Shown: positions 1 through 8,943, counted from the first letter of the stretch. The stretch: 64,000 nt of DNA from Rhizosphaericola mali (GCF_004337365.2 NZ_CP044016.1:806001-870000), one strand, 5' to 3'. Made by a program: numbers and translations. Notes: generated by a model from the sequence alone, not told the origin.

Positions 1-1094
1 CTTTCAAAATATTATATCTAAATGATTTTTCGGATAAATATAAAAATATAGTTGGCTTAGCTCAGGAAGATACTGCGACAGTTTCCAAATACGCCAGATT
101 GACGCATCCATTTAATTTTCATAGTTTGCATCCAGAGTGGGATGATCCCAACTATACCTTATCCTACTATGGTAATAACGTTCTAAATACGGTACAATCT
201 CAACTATACTATAACTATAATCGTACGGAAAAATTCAGTTCGCTTGGTGCGTCCGTTTATTATGGTGGCTGGTATGTAATGCCATTTATTGGTGTTAATA
301 CCAATATTAATCGACAAGTACGATATAATGATATTTCGGATACGATTTTTCGTTGGAATGATTATACCGCAAGTGCTGGACTGCAATTGCCACTCAATTT
401 TTCCAGAGGAAGAATGTACAAATATTTGAATGTGAGCACGGTAATCAACTATAATCAAGTGGCGTGGAATGGTATCGCCAAAAATTATCTCAATAATCGT
501 TCTTTCTATTATTTGAATAATACGATCAGTTTTCAGAGTTATAGTCAACAAGCTACACAAAATATTTATCCAAGATTGGGATATGTTGTATCGGCCAATT
601 ATCGCTCTGGCTTGAATCTAAAAAGTTATCAATGGGTATTTAATTCTTCTTTGTATTTGCCAGGTTTGATGACTAATCATAATTTGGTGGTAAATGCTGC
701 CTATTCGCTGAGAGATACGCTAGGTAATTATTTATTTAGTAATATATTTCCGTTTTCTAGAGGTTATCAAGTTGTCAATTTTCCAAGAATGTGGAAGGTG
801 TCTGGTAATTATCATTTACCCTTATTTTATCCAGATTGGGGATATAAAAATATCGTGTATTTCCAACGAATCCGAGGCAATCTATTCTATGACTATACAG
901 AAGTGAAAAGTTTGCGAACAAAATATGTTTATCATTTTCGTACTATTGGAAGTGAAATTTATTTCGATACAAAATGGTGGAATCAAGAAGCAGTAACTTT
1001 CGGAATTCGATATTCTTACATGCAAGATCACAAATTGTTAGGGACCGGTCCGAGTCGTTGGGAAATTATTTTACCTATAAATTTATTTGATTAA
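1..1094 (+). CDS. C-terminal part of a beta-barrel outer-membrane protein (5' end outside window)
   Basis: The frame is open from the first bases of the window to the TAA at 1092-1094, so the gene starts upstream of the window; the first in-window start-like codon (TTG at 99) is not a believable start because the frame continues upstream without a stop. The visible ~363 residues are rich in Tyr, Asn, Trp and alternating polar/hydrophobic residues, with repeated short amphipathic strands and aromatic-rich turns, as in outer-membrane beta barrels. It ends without a typical terminal Phe strand (…NLFD). It resembles the C-terminal surface-antigen-like portion of large Bacteroidota proteins with an N-terminal TolB/PD40 propeller, but the N-terminal half is not visible, so that identification is inference. 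Function unknown. Confidence 0.6.
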   Translation, partial: FKILYLNDFSDKYKNIVGLAQEDTATVSKYARLTHPFNFHSLHPEWDDPNYTLSYYGNNVLNTVQSQLYYNYNRTEKFSSLGASVYYGGWYVMPFIGVNTNINRQVRYNDISDTIFRWNDYTASAGLQLPLNFSRGRMYKYLNVSTVINYNQVAWNGIAKNYLNNRSFYYLNNTISFQSYSQQATQNIYPRLGYVVSANYRSGLNLKSYQWVFNSSLYLPGLMTNHNLVVNAAYSLRDTLGNYLFSNIFPFSRGYQVVNFPRMWKVSGNYHLPLFYPDWGYKNIVYFQRIRGNLFYDYTEVKSLRTKYVYHFRTIGSEIYFDTKWWNQEAVTFGIRYSYMQDHKLLGTGPSRWEIILPINLFD

Positions 1095-1193
1095 AATATT
1101 ACGATAAATCAAATTGGACTAAAATAATATGCCATTTTTAGCCAAAAATTAAGTATATTTCCACCTAATCGAATTTAAATTGCTAGGTTAATA

Positions 1194-2435
1194 ATGGAAC
1201 TATACTATTCTTTTTCTGTACTCATTGTAGTCGCTTCTTTTTTCGCATATCTCAATTATCGCTTTTTAAAATTGCCAGCGACGATTGGTATCATGGTGAT
1301 TGCGATGATTGTCTCTTTAGTGATGGCAACGCTTGGAGATCGTTTTTTTCCAAAAACTTTTTTTAAGTTCTTCAATTTGGTAAACCAATTTGATTTTACG
1401 GAAGTTTTGATGGGAGCGATGCTTAATTTTTTGCTATTTGCAGGAGGTATTCATGTCAATATTAATAATCTAAAAGCGGAAAAAGGGCCGATCATGATTT
1501 TCTCAACGGTGAGTGTGATTATTTCGGCATTTGTCGTAGCGTATATTGTTTATTATGTGTTTCCGTTGATTGGTTTGCATATACCATTTATCTATTGTTT
1601 ACTATTCGGTGCATTGATCTCGCCTACAGATCCAGTTGCCGTATTAAGTATTTTAAAGCAAGCCAATGTCTCCAAATCCTTAGAGACCAAAGTCGCAGGG
1701 GAATCTTTATTTAACGATGGGATGTCGGTTGTAATGTTTGCGGTGATATTGCAATTGGCTCAAGGGGCGGAAATTGATTTAACCTTTAAAAATATTTGTT
1801 GGTTATTATTGAAAGAAGCAGGAGGTGGTTTGCTTTTGGGTGTATTATTGGGATGGGGCGCTTCGCGTGCGATGCGTAGAGTAGATGACTACAAAATTTC
1901 CGTATTGACGACGCTTTCTGTAGTAATGGGCGGTTACCTAATTGCTCATGCAATGCATATTTCTGGTCCATTGACGATGGTTGCGGCGGGTTTGTTTATG
2001 GGAAATTTCAATGTGAGATTCACGATGAAGTCCGAAACGCGCGATTATTTGAATAAGTTTTGGGAATTGATTGATGAGATTTTGAACTCGATTTTGTTTT
2101 TATATATTGGATTGCAACTTCTTTTAATGCCCAACTTATGGCATTATTGGGCGCCAGGCATTATATGTATTTTTGTAGTTTTATTTGCCCGATTAATATC
2201 AATTTGGATACCGACGAAGATTATTCCATTCAAAGAAAAATTTGGACCGCAAACTGTAAAAGTTTTGGTTTGGGGTGGTATACGTGGAGGCGTGTCCATT
2301 GCATTGGCACTTTCATTACCTGATGGACCTTGTCAAGGAATTATTATCGCGATAACATACGTAGTGGTAATTTTTTCCATTATAGTTCAAGGATTGACAA
2401 TTGGTAAATTAGCGAAGAAAATGGAGGTGGAGTAA
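1194..2435 (+). CDS. CPA1-family Na+/H+ antiporter
   Basis: A 413-residue polytopic membrane protein with about 12 hydrophobic segments. It carries the hallmarks of the monovalent cation:proton antiporter-1 family (Na_H_Exchanger domain): a PTDPVAV motif with the Asp at about residue 146 and the GESLFND motif at about 169-175, plus the Gly/Arg-rich 'WGGIRGGVSIALAL' segment near residue 360. These acidic residues are the ion-exchange site in the family. It should exchange cytoplasmic Na+ (or K+) for external protons at the inner membrane, supporting pH and sodium homeostasis. It stands alone: the upstream gene ends 100 bp away and the downstream frame is a broken gene. The usual cytoplasmic C-terminal extension of longer NhaP proteins is absent. 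Exact ion specificity cannot be told. Confidence 0.9.
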   Translation: MELYYSFSVLIVVASFFAYLNYRFLKLPATIGIMVIAMIVSLVMATLGDRFFPKTFFKFFNLVNQFDFTEVLMGAMLNFLLFAGGIHVNINNLKAEKGPIMIFSTVSVIISAFVVAYIVYYVFPLIGLHIPFIYCLLFGALISPTDPVAVLSILKQANVSKSLETKVAGESLFNDGMSVVMFAVILQLAQGAEIDLTFKNICWLLLKEAGGGLLLGVLLGWGASRAMRRVDDYKISVLTTLSVVMGGYLIAHAMHISGPLTMVAAGLFMGNFNVRFTMKSETRDYLNKFWELIDEILNSILFLYIGLQLLLMPNLWHYWAPGIICIFVVLFARLISIWIPTKIIPFKEKFGPQTVKVLVWGGIRGGVSIALALSLPDGPCQGIIIAITYVVVIFSIIVQGLTIGKLAKKMEVE

Positions 2436-2460
2436 ATCAAAATAAAATAAATAACTTGTT

Positions 2461-3030
2461 ATGTTGAAGTTTCTATTTTCTATAATTATAGTATTAATAT
2501 CAAATAATATACATGCTTAGTTTGATAATCAAACTTGGGTAAATAGTCAAGTTTTAAATTCAAAATTAAAGATTGAATTAGATAAAAATATTGCATTAGA
2601 CTCACATTCTGATGTTTTTCAACAAGGATTGTTTTTTGTTTATTTTAAAACGGATGGTAAGAAAATTTCCGAAATAAATTTGGATTCTGCAGGTAGTTTA
2701 ACTTCATTTGGAATGATTTTTCAAAGTACATTAAGTCAGTTATTGAAGTATAATTCTCTAATCTTACCAAGAAAAACAAAAACTGATTTCATATTACCAG
2801 TAATTTATAGTTATTGAAACAAATCCAAAAAGCCTTCAAGTGTTAAAGAAATCTTGGATGAATTACCTACGGTAAATATGGATTCTCTTATTTTAAATTC
2901 TCATGATATCCCATTTCAATTGAAGGAAAAGCAAATATTTAATATTCTTAAATTCAAACAGTTAGTAAATAGTCCAGTTAATATTTTACCCTTTTACTAC
3001 TATTCTAATGTAAATTCAAAAGTTATATAA
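2461..3030 (+). pseudogene. Secreted protein gene interrupted by two in-frame stop codons
   Basis: One frame runs from ATG 2461 to TAA 3028-3030 (190 codons) and is open except for TAG at 2518-2520 and TGA at 2815-2817. The first 19 codons encode a good Sec signal peptide (MLKFLFSIIIVLISNNIHA) and the TAG falls exactly where a Gln commonly follows the cleaved Ala in Bacteroidota exported proteins, so CAG to TAG is a likely mutation; TGA could come from CGA or TGG. The remaining sequence is Lys/Asn/Ile/Leu-rich, with a segment around 2630-2815 that reads like a folded domain (…GLFFVYFKTDGKKIS…). No family was recognised. It starts 25 bp after the antiporter gene and faces the convergent regulator gene. 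Either a recent pseudogene, a sequencing error, or (unlikely) readthrough. Confidence 0.6.
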
Positions 3031-3040
3031 GCTACTATAA

Positions 3041-3790
3041 CTAACTTAAACCCATAACTTTTTTAAGTCTTTCTTTTTTATTTCTAGCAATAGGAATTTC
3101 AAATCCTTCATTGATAAGTAAACGATCTCCATCTTGTTTGATCCAACTTTTTATATGTGTGAGATTAACAAGATAAGATTGGTGACATCTGAAAAAACCT
3201 TGATTTTCAAGTAATTCTTCGTATTCAAATATGGGTTTACTAGATGTGATTTTTGTATGATCTTGTAAATAAAGATGTGTGTAATTATTGTCAGACTTAC
3301 AAAATAAAAGTTCTTTAGGATCTATAAAAATAGTTTCTCTGCTGCTATTGATGGCGATTTTGGATAATGCCTTTTGATTGATAGATAAAATCAAATTTTC
3401 CAATTTGCTATTGTTACTTTTATTCTCCAAATTTTTTGATGCTCGTTCAATTGCATTTTGCAGTTCGGAAATATTAATTGGTTTGAGTAAATAATCAATC
3501 GCTGAAAATCGAATCGCTTGTATAGCGAATTGATCAAATGCTGTTACAAAGATTACTTCAAACTGAGGATTGGCAAAGGATTTCAAAAGGTCGAATCCAT
3601 TTTTATTGGGCATTTGAATATCCAGAAATATTAATTGTGGTTGTAATTCTTTTATTTTTAGAATAGCTTGATCCACATTTGGTGTGAAATCAAGGACGTT
3701 TACATTAGGACAATATTTTCGAATTAGAAGATGAAGATTCTCAATATTGCCTAATTCATCATCTACTATAATTGCGCTTATTGGGGGCAT
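3041..3790 (-). CDS. LytTR-family response regulator
   Basis: A 249-residue protein with an N-terminal receiver domain (about 5-120) containing the acidic pair Asp10/Asp11 and the phosphoacceptor Asp57 in 'FLDIQMP', followed by a LytTR DNA-binding domain (about 145-245) with the typical 'FIDPKELLFCKSDNNYT' and 'FRCHQSYLVNL' elements. It is a transcriptional regulator activated by the histidine kinase encoded immediately upstream: the kinase stop codon (3791-3793) directly abuts this ATG (3788-3790), so the two are translated as a unit. Target genes are not apparent; the nearest candidate in the convergent direction is the broken secreted-protein gene. Confidence 0.93.
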   Translation of the reverse strand: MPPISAIIVDDELGNIENLHLLIRKYCPNVNVLDFTPNVDQAILKIKELQPQLIFLDIQMPNKNGFDLLKSFANPQFEVIFVTAFDQFAIQAIRFSAIDYLLKPINISELQNAIERASKNLENKSNNSKLENLILSINQKALSKIAINSSRETIFIDPKELLFCKSDNNYTHLYLQDHTKITSSKPIFEYEELLENQGFFRCHQSYLVNLTHIKSWIKQDGDRLLINEGFEIPIARNKKERLKKVMGLS

Positions 3791-5377
3791 TTACATCCAG
3801 TTTTTAAATATTAATAGAATATTTGTACCATTTGAGGACGAATTTATTTGCAATAAAATCAGTTCTTCTTTAAACTCTTGGTTCATAAGCGCAATTCTCT
3901 TTTGCGTTAATTCTAGTCCAAACCCTTTTTCTATATTCATGGTGTCAAAACCGTAACCATTATCATTTATTTCAATGAAAATATCTTCTCCTTTTAGTTT
4001 GATAATTATGGAAATATTGCCTTGGATTTCTGTATTACTAAGGCCATGTTTGATTGCATTTTCAACAAAAGGTTGCAATAAAAATGGTGGAATATTTGTT
4101 TCAAATAGATTGATATTGGGATCAATTTGAATCGAATATTCAAATTGAGTTCGTAATTGTTCGAGTTGTACATAGTTCTGTAGATTTTTCAATTCAATTT
4201 CCAAAGGAATTTCTTTCAACTTACTTTCTTTTAAAGATTCACGTAATAATTGTCCGAAAGAGTATAAATATTGACTCGCTTTATCGATATCGCCCTTATT
4301 GATAATGCCTTGTATAGAATTTAGCGCGTTGAATGTAAAATGCGGATTTAATAATGCATATAGATTATCCAATTCATTTTCTGATTTTTTGGCTTTTGTT
4401 TTAATGGATTTTGCAAGTTTTTTTTGTTGAATATATTTAAAATAAAGTATGCCTAGAATGATCAATATAATTAACAATAGTAAAATTCCAATTAGAAATA
4501 TTGGTGTTTTATACCAAGGTTGCTCAATAAGGAAATTTATATTTAATATTTCCGCTTTCTGTCGAGATAATCTAATTTGTAAATTGTAGAATCCAGGATT
4601 TAAATCTTTTAAAATGATATTATTGTTATTGTAATCATTTGTTTTCCATTTATTTATATTTTCCCCGTTTTTGTAGAGTGTATATTCTAAAGCCTTTTTT
4701 TCGTATATTTTAGTATCTAGCTGAAGCCAAAGATTATTTTCTTTATCAGACATTTTTATGGTGTCTTTAAGATTCAAATGAGTATTGTTCTCCTCTATTG
4801 TTAAATTTTTTGATGCTATTTTTTCAAAAAGATTTGCATTATTAGAAGACGCGAAAAAAGAAATTTTTGGTTTAATCTTCTGATAATATATAATAGTTGA
4901 AGTGATTATTTGATGAGTTTTATTTCTGAGAAGGAAAACAAGATAATTTCCCAATTTAGGTGTATACCCATCTGACATACCTACACCAACACCCATATTT
5001 CCAATTGCTTCATTTGTAAAATTTGTAAATTTTTTCCAAGGTGTAATGATTTTCTTATTATTCACTAAAACTTCGTATTCATAACTATTGTCGAAAATCT
5101 TATTTACAATCGGAGAGAGAAAATACACCTTTGACGTATCGTAAACGAAAAATAAAGGAGAAACCTCTGCAATACTAGAATCAATATTCAATTTTTCTTG
5201 AGGATTCCAATTGGAATAACCTGCTTCTTTCCGCTCGAAATTGTCATAAGTTCCATTGTAAGGAATAGCAACAGTTACGAAACCTAATTCAGATGTTGAA
5301 TAATTTGACCAATTAATCTGTGCATTTAATTCTGCCGTAGTAATAGCAAGTAGTAATATCAGTAATATTTTTTTCAT
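3791..5377 (-). CDS. LytS-like sensor histidine kinase with large periplasmic domain
   Basis: A 528-residue sensor. A signal peptide (1-19, ending …AELNA before Gln) leads into a periplasmic sensor region of about 270 residues whose end resembles the Y_Y_Y-type beta-sandwich seen before the membrane in such sensors ('GFYNLQIRLSRQK'). A single transmembrane helix lies at about 292-314, then a short coiled linker and a His_kinase domain with the phosphoacceptor His346 in 'LLNPHFTFNALNSI', and the ATP-binding N box around 428-446 ('PPFLLQPFVENAIKHGL') and G-rich box 'GFGLELTQKRI'. It forms a two-component pair with the directly following LytTR regulator. The signal it senses is unknown. Confidence 0.92.
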   Translation of the reverse strand: MKKILLILLLAITTAELNAQINWSNYSTSELGFVTVAIPYNGTYDNFERKEAGYSNWNPQEKLNIDSSIAEVSPLFFVYDTSKVYFLSPIVNKIFDNSYEYEVLVNNKKIITPWKKFTNFTNEAIGNMGVGVGMSDGYTPKLGNYLVFLLRNKTHQIITSTIIYYQKIKPKISFFASSNNANLFEKIASKNLTIEENNTHLNLKDTIKMSDKENNLWLQLDTKIYEKKALEYTLYKNGENINKWKTNDYNNNNIILKDLNPGFYNLQIRLSRQKAEILNINFLIEQPWYKTPIFLIGILLLLIILIILGILYFKYIQQKKLAKSIKTKAKKSENELDNLYALLNPHFTFNALNSIQGIINKGDIDKASQYLYSFGQLLRESLKESKLKEIPLEIELKNLQNYVQLEQLRTQFEYSIQIDPNINLFETNIPPFLLQPFVENAIKHGLSNTEIQGNISIIIKLKGEDIFIEINDNGYGFDTMNIEKGFGLELTQKRIALMNQEFKEELILLQINSSSNGTNILLIFKNWM

Positions 5378-5470
5378 AGTGTAAATCTATTTACTGATGA
5401 CCTGTTTTTAGTTCACTAATGTGAATCCTGTCAACTGTGTTGTGAATCCGACAGCAAGTTATAATTAGGT

Positions 5471-6343
5471 TTATTCTCTCGCTATTTTCTCTTGATATTC
5501 CGTAGTTATGCTTTCTATGAGATCCTGATATCCTTTTTGATCTCTGAAAACGTTTGGTGTATACACCTTGTTTTTGTGATATTTTTTATGCAAATCAAAT
5601 TGGCTTGCATGTGCGGCAAACCATAAGTCAAATTGCAAATTCTTCATCGTATCCATCGTATATCTATAGTCGTTTTGAATAGTAGGATAGGAGGTGATTT
5701 CCTTAAATTTTTTATTCGTAATGATTGTTGGAATATTTGCTAATAATACTTTATAAGATTTACCATTTGCCCGAATAGTCATAAGAAAACTACAAGATCC
5801 TTTGGTATGTCCAGGATGATGTAACATTATCAATTGCGTATTTCCTAATTGGATGGTATCTAGATTTTTGAGAAGTTTGTCTGGTTGGACTGGCAAAAAA
5901 CTTTCGCCTAAATAATTCATTTCGTAATCCGTCTTTCCGCCAGATTTTAAAACGTCTGCATCCGCGGAATCAACATAAAATTGAGCACCTGTTTCTATTT
6001 TCATGGCTGCCATTGCCCCAACATGATCATAATGCACTTGATTGGTTAATAGGATTTTGATTTTTTTGTAATCCAAACCAAGTGATGCAATATTTTTTTT
6101 AAGCATCGGAAAGCAAGACGCTACTCCTGTATTGACGAGAATATAACCATGATCAGTGGTAATTAAATAAGATGCCAAATCAGAAGTGCCTACATAATAC
6201 AAATTGCCTACTATCTTAAACGGAGGAAATGCCTGTGTCCATTCTTTATTTGGAACTGGTTGATTTATTTTTTGAGCATGTGCGACATCGACATCAAAAA
6301 GTATTAAAAATACCAATATTACGATGTAAAATGTCTTTTGCAA
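5471..6343 (-). CDS. Subclass B3 metallo-beta-lactamase, GOB-like (Gln at first zinc position)
   Basis: A 290-residue exported protein (signal peptide 1-23, ending …DVAHA before Gln). It has the metallo-beta-lactamase fold with the zinc motif written Q-V-H-Y-D-H at residues 102-107, i.e. Gln102, His104, Asp106, His107, then His179 in 'HHPGHTKGS' and His245 in 'WFAAHASQFD'. Canonical B3 enzymes have His at the first of these positions; Gln there is the signature of GOB-type enzymes of Elizabethkingia. The B3-like pattern 'ILVNTGVASCFPMLKKNI' precedes it. Expected to hydrolyse beta-lactams, including carbapenems, in the periplasm. It lies 40 bp after batC on the same strand with no obvious own promoter, so it may be cotranscribed with batB-batC. 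A non-lactamase hydrolase of the same fold cannot be excluded, but spacing of the ligands favours B3. Confidence 0.8.
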   Translation of the reverse strand: MQKTFYIVILVFLILFDVDVAHAQKINQPVPNKEWTQAFPPFKIVGNLYYVGTSDLASYLITTDHGYILVNTGVASCFPMLKKNIASLGLDYKKIKILLTNQVHYDHVGAMAAMKIETGAQFYVDSADADVLKSGGKTDYEMNYLGESFLPVQPDKLLKNLDTIQLGNTQLIMLHHPGHTKGSCSFLMTIRANGKSYKVLLANIPTIITNKKFKEITSYPTIQNDYRYTMDTMKNLQFDLWFAAHASQFDLHKKYHKNKVYTPNVFRDQKGYQDLIESITTEYQEKIARE

Positions 6344-6383
6344 ATCGGGCTATGTTTTTGTAAAATGTAATTATCTTGTATTA

Positions 6384-7022
6384 TTACCAATCCTTTTCAG
6401 GTTGTTTTGTTTGTTGATTTTGCTTTTGTAATTTCTTTTGCAAATCTTTTTCTTGATCTCTTAATTGATTGAGCAATTGATCCATTTGCTTCTTGTTTTC
6501 TTGCTCTTTAGGAGATTGTTGTTGTTTTTTATCCTGATCGTTTTTTGGTTGGTTTTGTTTGTTCTGATCTTTATTTTGTTGATTTTGCTTTTGATTTTGT
6601 TTTTGTTCGTTTAGTGCTTTTTGCAAATTTTCTCTTGCCTCTTGATCATTGGGTGCACGACGCAACGTATTTTTGAAAGCGTCAATTGCTTCTTTCAATT
6701 TTTTAGATTTTACATCTGCCACACCATCATTGTAATAGGAATTTGCTTGAATATTTTTATTCCCCTTCTTTGCTAATTGCTGATAGATTTCAGAAGCTTT
6801 TTCTTCTTGCTTTTGTTTTTCCAAAGCATTGGCAAGATTGTATTTTGCCGTTTGATTATTAGGAACAATTTTCAATGCATTTTCGTACGCAGCAGCAGCT
6901 TGTTTGTATTTCCCTGCTTGATACAACTTATTTCCTTGCGCAATTTGCTTATTTCCTTTTTGTGCAAAAGAAACTTGGCTCATCGCCAATAATAAACATC
7001 CAAATAGAACTATATATTTCAA
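6384..7022 (-). CDS. batC: BatC-like TPR protein
   Basis: A 212-residue protein with a signal peptide (1-20, …VSFA before Gln), tetratricopeptide repeats from about 27 to 135 ('GNKLYQAGKYKQAAAAYENALK', 'AIDAFKNTLRRAPNDQEARENL') and a strongly charged, low-complexity Gln/Lys/Asn-rich C-terminal tail (about 140-212). TPR plus such a tail directly after a VWA protein is the arrangement of BatC in Bacteroides-type aerotolerance (Bat) operons, where it is thought to scaffold the membrane VWA proteins in the periplasm. The start codon overlaps the stop of batB by 4 bp (ATGA), supporting coupled translation. Name given from context as well as sequence. Confidence 0.8.
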   Translation of the reverse strand: MKYIVLFGCLLLAMSQVSFAQKGNKQIAQGNKLYQAGKYKQAAAAYENALKIVPNNQTAKYNLANALEKQKQEEKASEIYQQLAKKGNKNIQANSYYNDGVADVKSKKLKEAIDAFKNTLRRAPNDQEARENLQKALNEQKQNQKQNQQNKDQNKQNQPKNDQDKKQQQSPKEQENKKQMDQLLNQLRDQEKDLQKKLQKQNQQTKQPEKDW

Positions 7023-8026
7023 GATAAACTCCTTTTTCTTTCGGGAATAAACAATTCTATCACCAACAACAATATTGCCAACGCAATCAAATAAGGGAAA
7101 AAGTCGGTGAAGTTCTTCCTTCCGGGCATTTTTCCTGTTTCGATTAATTTTTTGTCCATGTTATTGATAGCTGTGGCAATTTCTCTTGGTGCTTGTAGAT
7201 TATTATCTAGAAGATAGTACTGACCGCCAGTAGCTTTCGCAATATTTTGTAATTCCTTCTGATTTAATTTTGAAATAACAGGTTGACCATTTTTGTCCAA
7301 TTTTACATCATTAGATCCAGGTTCTGTAATTGTCGAACCTTCTGCCGTACCTACGCCAATCGTGTAAACGACGACTCCACTATTTTTCAAAGTTTTTAAA
7401 GCATCATCTGTTTTAGGGTCATGATCTTCCCCATCAGAAATCAAAACAATCGCTTTGTATTTTTTTTCTCCAGTATTAAATGCTTGATTGCAAACGGTTA
7501 ATGCATCTCCGATTTCGGTTCCTTGTAGCGGAATAATATCCGGATTAGCATTGTCGGCATACATTTGCGCTGCACCAATATCGTCCGTCAAAGGCATTTG
7601 CAAAATGGATTGACCTGCAAAAACAACCATTCCTAATCTATTATCACCCAATTGATCAATGAGTGCACTAATTACTTGTTTAGCTTTATCCAAACGAGTA
7701 GGTTTGATATCGCTACTTAACATACTTTTACTCACATCCAAAGCGACCATAACGTCGACACCCGCTTTTTTTTCTCCAGCACCATCTTTTGGTTTTTGAA
7801 GATTAATTGCTGCGAATATGAGTAAAAGGATAGCAATTGTGCCCACGATAAACTTTATCTGGAAGTTTTTTGCAGAATAATTTCTAATAAGCTTGGCAAC
7901 GAGTCGGTGTGATCCGAGTTTTTGGATAATATTCTTTTTCCTTTTTACAGCAAGGATAAATATCCAAATCAATGGAATGAATATCAACAGCCACCAAAAA
8001 TAATCCGTATTTTCAAAAGAGATCAT
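7019..8026 (-). CDS. batB: BatB-like von Willebrand factor A membrane protein
   Basis: A 335-residue protein with two N-terminal transmembrane helices (about 9-27 and 58-76), a VWA domain (about 90-290) with an intact MIDAS motif D97-V-S99-K-S101 and further metal-site Thr/Asp residues ('LQGTEIGDAL', 'LISDGEDHDP'), and one C-terminal membrane helix ('YLIALAILLLVIELFI'). This is the BatA/BatB architecture. Bat proteins are envelope VWA proteins linked to MoxR ATPases and to stress tolerance. It forms an overlapping pair with batC. The matching moxR, DUF58 and batA genes are about 20 kb away on the other strand, so calling this one BatB rather than BatA rests on the batC neighbour. Confidence 0.85.
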   Translation of the reverse strand: MISFENTDYFWWLLIFIPLIWIFILAVKRKKNIIQKLGSHRLVAKLIRNYSAKNFQIKFIVGTIAILLLIFAAINLQKPKDGAGEKKAGVDVMVALDVSKSMLSSDIKPTRLDKAKQVISALIDQLGDNRLGMVVFAGQSILQMPLTDDIGAAQMYADNANPDIIPLQGTEIGDALTVCNQAFNTGEKKYKAIVLISDGEDHDPKTDDALKTLKNSGVVVYTIGVGTAEGSTITEPGSNDVKLDKNGQPVISKLNQKELQNIAKATGGQYYLLDNNLQAPREIATAINNMDKKLIETGKMPGRKNFTDFFPYLIALAILLLVIELFIPERKRSLS

Positions 8027-8045
8027 GTTGTATTTAGGTATGGTT

Positions 8046-8076
8046 CAAATCTACTCGCAAAATCCTACAATAGCAA
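8046..8076 (-). promoter_or_regulatory. Bacteroidota-type promoter for batB-batC
   Basis: On the minus strand, 8053-8046 reads TAGATTTG, a full match to the Bacteroidota -7 element TAnnTTTG, with TTG at 8076-8074 and a 20-bp spacer. Transcription would start about 12 bp before the batB ATG. This separates batB-batC (and probably the following metallo-beta-lactamase) from the class D beta-lactamase gene upstream. Confidence 0.55.
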
Positions 8077-8120
8077 GAGATAAAATTTATTTTAACATCT
8101 TGTATCTTAATTCGTGCCAA

Positions 8121-8927
8121 TTATTTGTCGCCTTTGAAAAGACCTTCGTTGTTTAAGATATCATTTAATATTTTCAATCTTGTTGCAGAAATATCTTTTC
8201 CAGGTTGACCCTCAATATTCAAAACAAAGAAATAAGGATGTTTATTTTCTTCGATCCACCCAACAACCCAACCGATAGGTCTGCCATTATCAAATCCCAA
8301 ACCTGTTTTGTATGCTAAAATATAATTGGAGTTTTGTTGTTGCACCATCACTTTTTTGACAATATTAATCGTTCTTTTTTGAAAAGGTAATTGCTCAAAA
8401 TATAATCTTTTTACCAAACCTAATTGTTCGTCAGCAGTAATTTTTAAGGAATTATCTAACCAAAATGTGTCGATTTTTGAAGTGATTTTAGTGGATCCAT
8501 AATGCAAAGTATCTAACCAATTTTGCATTGTATCTTTTCCAATCCTTCTTGCTACTTCTTGGTAATAAGGAACTGCAGAGACTTTGAATGCTTGTTCCAT
8601 AGTCAAGTCTTTGTCCCATTCCGGACGGCGATGAATACCATCCCATTTGATAATCATTCTTTCATTGTCAATCGCTCCAGTTTCGATACCGATAAGTGAA
8701 TTGACAATTTTAAATGTAGATGCAGGCAAATATGCAGAATCTTTGTATCTATCTAAATCATAGATATCAAATTGGTCATGTCCATTGTCGTACAAAGCAA
8801 AAGAACCTTCTACACCATTGTCTTTAAAATATTTACTCCATTCATCTTTGATGGTAACATTATTAGACTGACAACTTGATAATGTAATGATTACCAATAA
8901 GAAAGAAAGAAATTTGACCAAACGCAT
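8121..8927 (-). CDS. Class D (OXA-type) beta-lactamase lipoprotein
   Basis: A 268-residue serine beta-lactamase. All class D motifs are present: S70-T-F-K73 (nucleophile and carbamylatable Lys), S117-A-V119, Y143-G-S145 (usually YGN), the FWL motif near 155-157, K207-T-G209 and the following W-V-V-G-W segment (220-224). The N-terminus has a lipobox ending LSSC with Cys19, so the protein should be anchored as a lipoprotein. It would acylate and hydrolyse penicillins and related drugs in the periplasm. Length fits the family. It has its own promoter-like element and is the first of a group of four minus-strand genes that also holds a B3 metallo-beta-lactamase. No mobile element is nearby, so it appears to be an intrinsic gene. 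Spectrum cannot be predicted. Confidence 0.9.
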   Translation of the reverse strand: MRLVKFLSFLLVIITLSSCQSNNVTIKDEWSKYFKDNGVEGSFALYDNGHDQFDIYDLDRYKDSAYLPASTFKIVNSLIGIETGAIDNERMIIKWDGIHRRPEWDKDLTMEQAFKVSAVPYYQEVARRIGKDTMQNWLDTLHYGSTKITSKIDTFWLDNSLKITADEQLGLVKRLYFEQLPFQKRTINIVKKVMVQQQNSNYILAYKTGLGFDNGRPIGWVVGWIEENKHPYFFVLNIEGQPGKDISATRLKILNDILNNEGLFKGDK

Positions 8928-8943
8928 ATTTAAAAATTTGTGG

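Noticed and set aside
204-560. 118-codon minus-strand frame at the left edge
   Set aside because: Opposite a beta-barrel coding frame; Ile/Thr-rich reading expected from the complementary strand of barrel sequence.
5471-8927. Acquired resistance island carried by a mobile element
   Set aside because: No transposase, integrase, attachment repeats or composition shift is visible around the two beta-lactamase genes.
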